Positions 60,871 through 64,000 of a DNA stretch of 64,000 nt are shown piece after piece. Every line of letters begins with the position of its first letter. Position 1 is the first letter of the stretch. The DNA is from Apus apus (lineage: Eukaryota; Chordata; Aves; Apodiformes; Apodidae), in contig NC_067282.1 in NCBI RefSeq assembly GCF_020740795.1, positions 134,659,132 through 134,723,131 of the forward strand, in the 5' to 3' direction. The notes under the pieces were generated by a model. The model saw only the letters and a list, made by a program, of their open reading frames with translations. It ran no database searches and was not told the origin of the DNA. Position numbers and translations under genes: made by a program.

Positions 60871-61918
60871 CTGTAAAAAAAAAAAAAACAAAAAACAAAA
60901 CACAAACTGGTCTGTGTAGGTACGTAGAGATTAAATACAAAGGTATCTCTCAAATACAGACATACATGAATGTATCCATCTGACTCACAGCCTACAGTTT
61001 CATAATCAGGAGTTAACATCTGTGAGTAGCAAAAATGTTTATTCTTGGCCTCATCTTATGTGTGAAAACACACTTTCCAGATCAGAAAGTTAATTATTTC
61101 TTTCACTATTCTAGTAATAAATAAATTACTTTCAGTAAAACATACAGCTACCTGTAAGTCAGGGTCTATACGGAGTAATAACTATAAGCTACTGTTTAAA
61201 AAACACTAATTATAAAAAAGAAATTGCTGTATCATTCTGAAGTTATAACAAGACTTCAATGTAAAATTGAGAAACAGTGTTTAGGTGAAGCTCTAATACT
61301 TCATAAATTAGCATGAACCTTTCTTCAGATAAAGCAAATGACTTTTTGTAGAAGGACAAATTCTGTGCTAAGTGTTAAGTAGACCTGCAATTACTTAGAC
61401 TACTGAACATGCTTGAAAAAACTGCTGCTAGCAGAGGTAGTCTCATTTTGAACTTCGAAGTGCAACATTTCATACACTCCATGTAACAATCACCATTTTC
61501 CACTGAAGACTCTTGTTTTAGGCTATGCAAATAGCTGAGCACCTGGATGATTATTCACAAATACATTATTTCTGTTATACAGATTCTGTTGTACAATTTA
61601 AGTTTACAAAAATTGATGAAGACAGAAACAATCTTCATTTCTAAAAACCTGATCTCAAGTAGAGCACAAACTAGCCATCAGTGCTGTGTCCAAGACACAC
61701 ACAAATTTTAGTAAGATCTTAGATATTCTTGTCTGTAATTTTTTACAAGTGGAACTTCATATGCTATATGACTTCCTAGTAAGCTTTATTAAGTAGGAAA
61801 TCAAAAACATATACATCGTTAATTATGCACTGCAGTGGTGAAGAACAGCAATATGCAGGTATAAATTTTATTCTCAAAGTTACAGTTCTGCTCACTATTT
61901 CAAATTAAAATCACTTAC
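60871..61918 (-). other. NUP50 intron, phase 2
   Basis: 1.05 kb intron with an A-rich plus strand at 60873-60903 (polypyrimidine tract of the acceptor on the minus strand). Nothing else seen. Confidence 0.85.
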
Positions 61919-61997
61919 TTCTTTGAGTAGAAAGCATCATCTTCTTTTATTTCATTAACAATGACTTTTGGTGGCTCTTCTTCCTCCTCTTCTCCTC
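61919..61997 (-). CDS. NUP50: NUP50 coding exon, acidic linker into Ran-binding domain
   Basis: The acceptor TTTATTTAAAG ends at 61998 and the donor is GTAAGT from 61918. The 79 bp exon begins with GA completing a Gly codon, then GEEEEEEPPKVIVNEIKEDD and AFYSK, ending AA of a split Lys. The six consecutive Glu form the acidic linker, and EDDAFYSKK starts the Ran-binding domain. The matching human segment, as I recall it, is GGDEEENDEPPKVVVTEVKE. Confidence 0.96.
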
Positions 61998-63010
61998 CTT
62001 TAAATAAAAGGGTTTAATACATTCCATATGTTAATGTTGTGAGCATATAATCTAATCTGGAAGGTATTTTTTGTGTTGTATTAGAGCTAGTTTATGCATG
62101 CTATCTTTGACATAGGCATGTGTAGCCTTTTAATGATGGCCAAAATATGTTTAAATCAGTGTGGGCTCTGAAGTAGCTTCATTTACAGAAAGTTTATTTT
62201 CTTTTTGTTCAGCCACACCCCCTCAAGCAACTTTATGCTCATCTTTAATTTAAATGGAATGAAAATACCCACCCACCCCCCAAACAATCAAAACAAAAAA
62301 ATGCAAAGCTTAACAAATTAAAACATTTTGTCAAGGGGCGAGCAGTTATAACATTTCAAAGAACAGTCTCCACAAGTAGGTCCAAGTAAAGCATAATAAA
62401 TAGATCCAACAGCCAAGATTCATTTGGGAGAAGGGTATCAATTGCAGAAATTACAACCAAGAGGTAGTGGAAATATTACACCTTTCCAGTCCCTCAAATG
62501 CTAGGACTCCTATCATCTTACTGTGCCCAGCTTAGCTAAATAGCGGAGTAAAAACCTTCTGGTAGTGTGCAGCTTCACTGGCCTTAGTCTTGTGAGAAAG
62601 ATGTATGAAATTGTTCCGTATCTTACGCATTTTACTGAGAGATCTCTTGATAAGCCTTTTGGGAAAAGCAACAGGACTGAAGTGTCCTGCAGGCTCAAAG
62701 ATTAACAATTAATCAATCAATTGATTTCAATTTCATCTTTTCAAGTCTTGTATTCAGCTGAAGAATTATATTGTTACAGAAAGTATAAATCTGACAGAAA
62801 TACGTGTTTTGGAACCCACATACCATCTAGTGTTACCTGAGCAGTATGTAAGACTGAGATATTTCCAGATTAGTGGTAGAGTTTTGCAGCTTTTAAATTC
62901 AAGAGCTATTATGATCTAGTTCCACATAGTATTGTTTCATTTTTGCAGTATTCTTTAGTCACATACATTCACATCTTACTATTTAAATACTTAATTTAAA
63001 TAGAATTTAC
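61998..63010 (-). other. NUP50 intron, phase 1
   Basis: 1.0 kb intron. A short A/C-rich patch lies at 62266-62300. No exon recognised; the 61-codon minus frame at 62513-62698 looks like chance. Confidence 0.85.
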
Positions 63011-63658
63011 CTTTGTCGTCACTTTCTGTCTGAGCCTCCAGTACATTGGTGGATACTGCAGTGACAGGCTTAGCCTGGTTTGCATCTTTTCCAAACAAAC
63101 CTGAATTTCCAGGAGAAAATGAGAAGCTACTAAGAGTTCCTGAACCAAGGGAACCCAAAACAGAACTGTCAACACTCTTGCCAAAATTAAATGAGGCAGT
63201 TGATGTAGCTCCTAAGGATGGGTCTTTTTTCTCTGATGCAGCTTCAGGTTTTTTGTCCGAGGCATCCTCAGTTTTGTTGTTAAACAAAAATGTTGATCCT
63301 TGCTGCAGCTTGGAATTCCCAAATGCAGAAACAGCCTGAGATCCAGGTGTCTTGTTGCTTTCATTTTCAGAGCCACTATCACTGCCACCTCCATGCTGCT
63401 GTTCAATGTTTGCTAAGTACTTCTCGTAGTCTCTAAAGATGGGTGTCAGGTCACATAGTGGGTTTGTGTTGACATGCTTAACTATCCAGTCACGCACAGA
63501 ACAGTTTAAAGCTGCTAACTGTTTGTGGTAAACACCAGAGCTACAAACTTTACTCTGAGCATAGCTAGATGAAGGTTGACTGCCACCATTGGCATTTGGG
63601 CTTGCAGCCTTTTTCTCAGTAAATGCAGTAGTAGCAGGACCATTGGACATTGTGGATC
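63011..63658 (-). CDS. NUP50: NUP50 large central coding exon
   Basis: The acceptor GTTCTGATAG ends at 63659 and the donor is GTAAAT from 63010. The 648 bp exon gives 216 residues. It begins with GA of a split Gly codon, then STMSNGPATTAFTEKK. The Met at 63650 is internal, not the start of the protein. YHKQLAALNCSVRDWIVKHV and the following NTNPLCDLTPIFRDYEKYLA (63402-63530 in all) form the conserved NUP153-binding core. Ser-rich low-complexity sequence with FG-type motifs follows: AFGNS, TFLFNN, FNFGK, FSFSPGN, LFGK. It ends ESDDK plus one base. Confidence 0.98.
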
Positions 63659-64000
63659 CTATCAGAACAAAAACATGGTTTAGAGTGTTTTCTTTCCAGC
63701 AGGCACAATTCTCTTAAAAGCCTAAACTACACATTCGCAATATTTCTTTATCAAATCACTATTCTTGCTCAGTTAGATACCTTGTCTTTTAATCACAACA
63801 CTGTGTAGCTGATCCTGTGGTACAAATGCACAGATAATGCTGTAAAACAGACCTAAGCCCCCTAGTTTTAAGTAAGTTCAGGGATAGGCTATGGGATGGA
63901 GCACACAGCTGTATATTAAAAAAGCCAAAGAAATAATACAGAATAACATGAAAGTTTTGTGTTTCACCAAAACTCCCCAAAATCTTAATTCAGGCTTTAC
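63659..64000 (-). other. NUP50 intron (partial)
   Basis: 342 bp upstream of the large exon; no coding exon recognised. The N-terminal exons with the importin-binding region must lie beyond the window. Confidence 0.85.

Larger units (their letters stand above)
54870..63658 (-). other. NUP50: NUP50 gene, 3' part (N-terminal exons outside window)
   Basis: Four minus-strand coding exons join in frame to about 349 residues that match nucleoporin NUP50 from just after its N-terminal importin-binding region to the natural C-terminus (human is 468 residues). NUP50 sits on the nuclear basket, binds NUP153, importin alpha/beta and Ran, and speeds cargo release and importin recycling. Domains in order: Nup153-binding core (63402-63530), FG-type motifs (AFGNS, FNFGK, FSFS, LFGK), acidic linker, RanBP1-like Ran-binding domain (61919 down to 58594). 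The gene runs toward KIAA0930 from the right. The left end assumes the poly(A) signal at 54900. Confidence 0.95.

Noticed and set aside
63046..63339. 97-codon plus-strand open frame
   Set aside because: Antisense shadow of the large NUP50 exon.
63648..63650. Met codon as the NUP50 start
   Set aside because: The frame is open upstream to a good acceptor at 63659 and the residues before it match internal NUP50 sequence; the true start is outside the window.

Overview
This is a 64 kb window of vertebrate nuclear DNA, almost certainly from a bird. It is AT-rich, with short exons in long introns and GT..AG junctions. Repeats are sparse: degraded CR1 LINE pieces and one ERVL-type solo LTR that opens (minus strand) with the TGTCCTGGTTT motif common in avian LTRs. 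The exact species cannot be read from the sequence, though the LTR style would fit a passerine.

Two protein-coding genes lie tail to tail. The left two thirds (9042 to about 49365, plus strand) is the KIAA0930 orthologue (C22orf9 in human, DUF2045 family, function unknown). Nine coding exons were found. They give about 376 residues ending in a natural stop at 44421. The first coding exon lies upstream of the window, so positions 1-9041 are intron. The second intron shown is very long (18.9 kb). The right end (minus strand, about 54870-63658) holds the last four coding exons of NUP50, a nuclear pore basket nucleoporin: the Nup153-binding core, FG motifs, an acidic linker and the C-terminal Ran-binding domain, about 349 residues. 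Its N-terminal exons lie beyond position 64000. The convergent KIAA0930/NUP50 arrangement matches human 22q13.31.

The 14.2 kb between the two stop codons holds two long 3' UTRs. Candidate poly(A) signals are at 49343 (plus) and 54900 (minus), with a CR1 remnant near 53.3 kb between them. The last KIAA0930 intron carries a complete antisense solo LTR (41842-42610, TGTC..GACA ends, near-perfect 5 bp target duplication) and a CR1 fragment.

Two stretches are not explained by the two genes. A minus-strand open segment at 45281-45461, inside the KIAA0930 3' UTR, has good splice signals on both sides and a protein-like Tyr-rich translation. A plus-strand 57-codon open segment at 43722-43893 has a good acceptor but a phase that does not fit KIAA0930. 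These are the best leads for something undescribed. No tRNA, rRNA, CRISPR, operon or other prokaryotic feature was seen.
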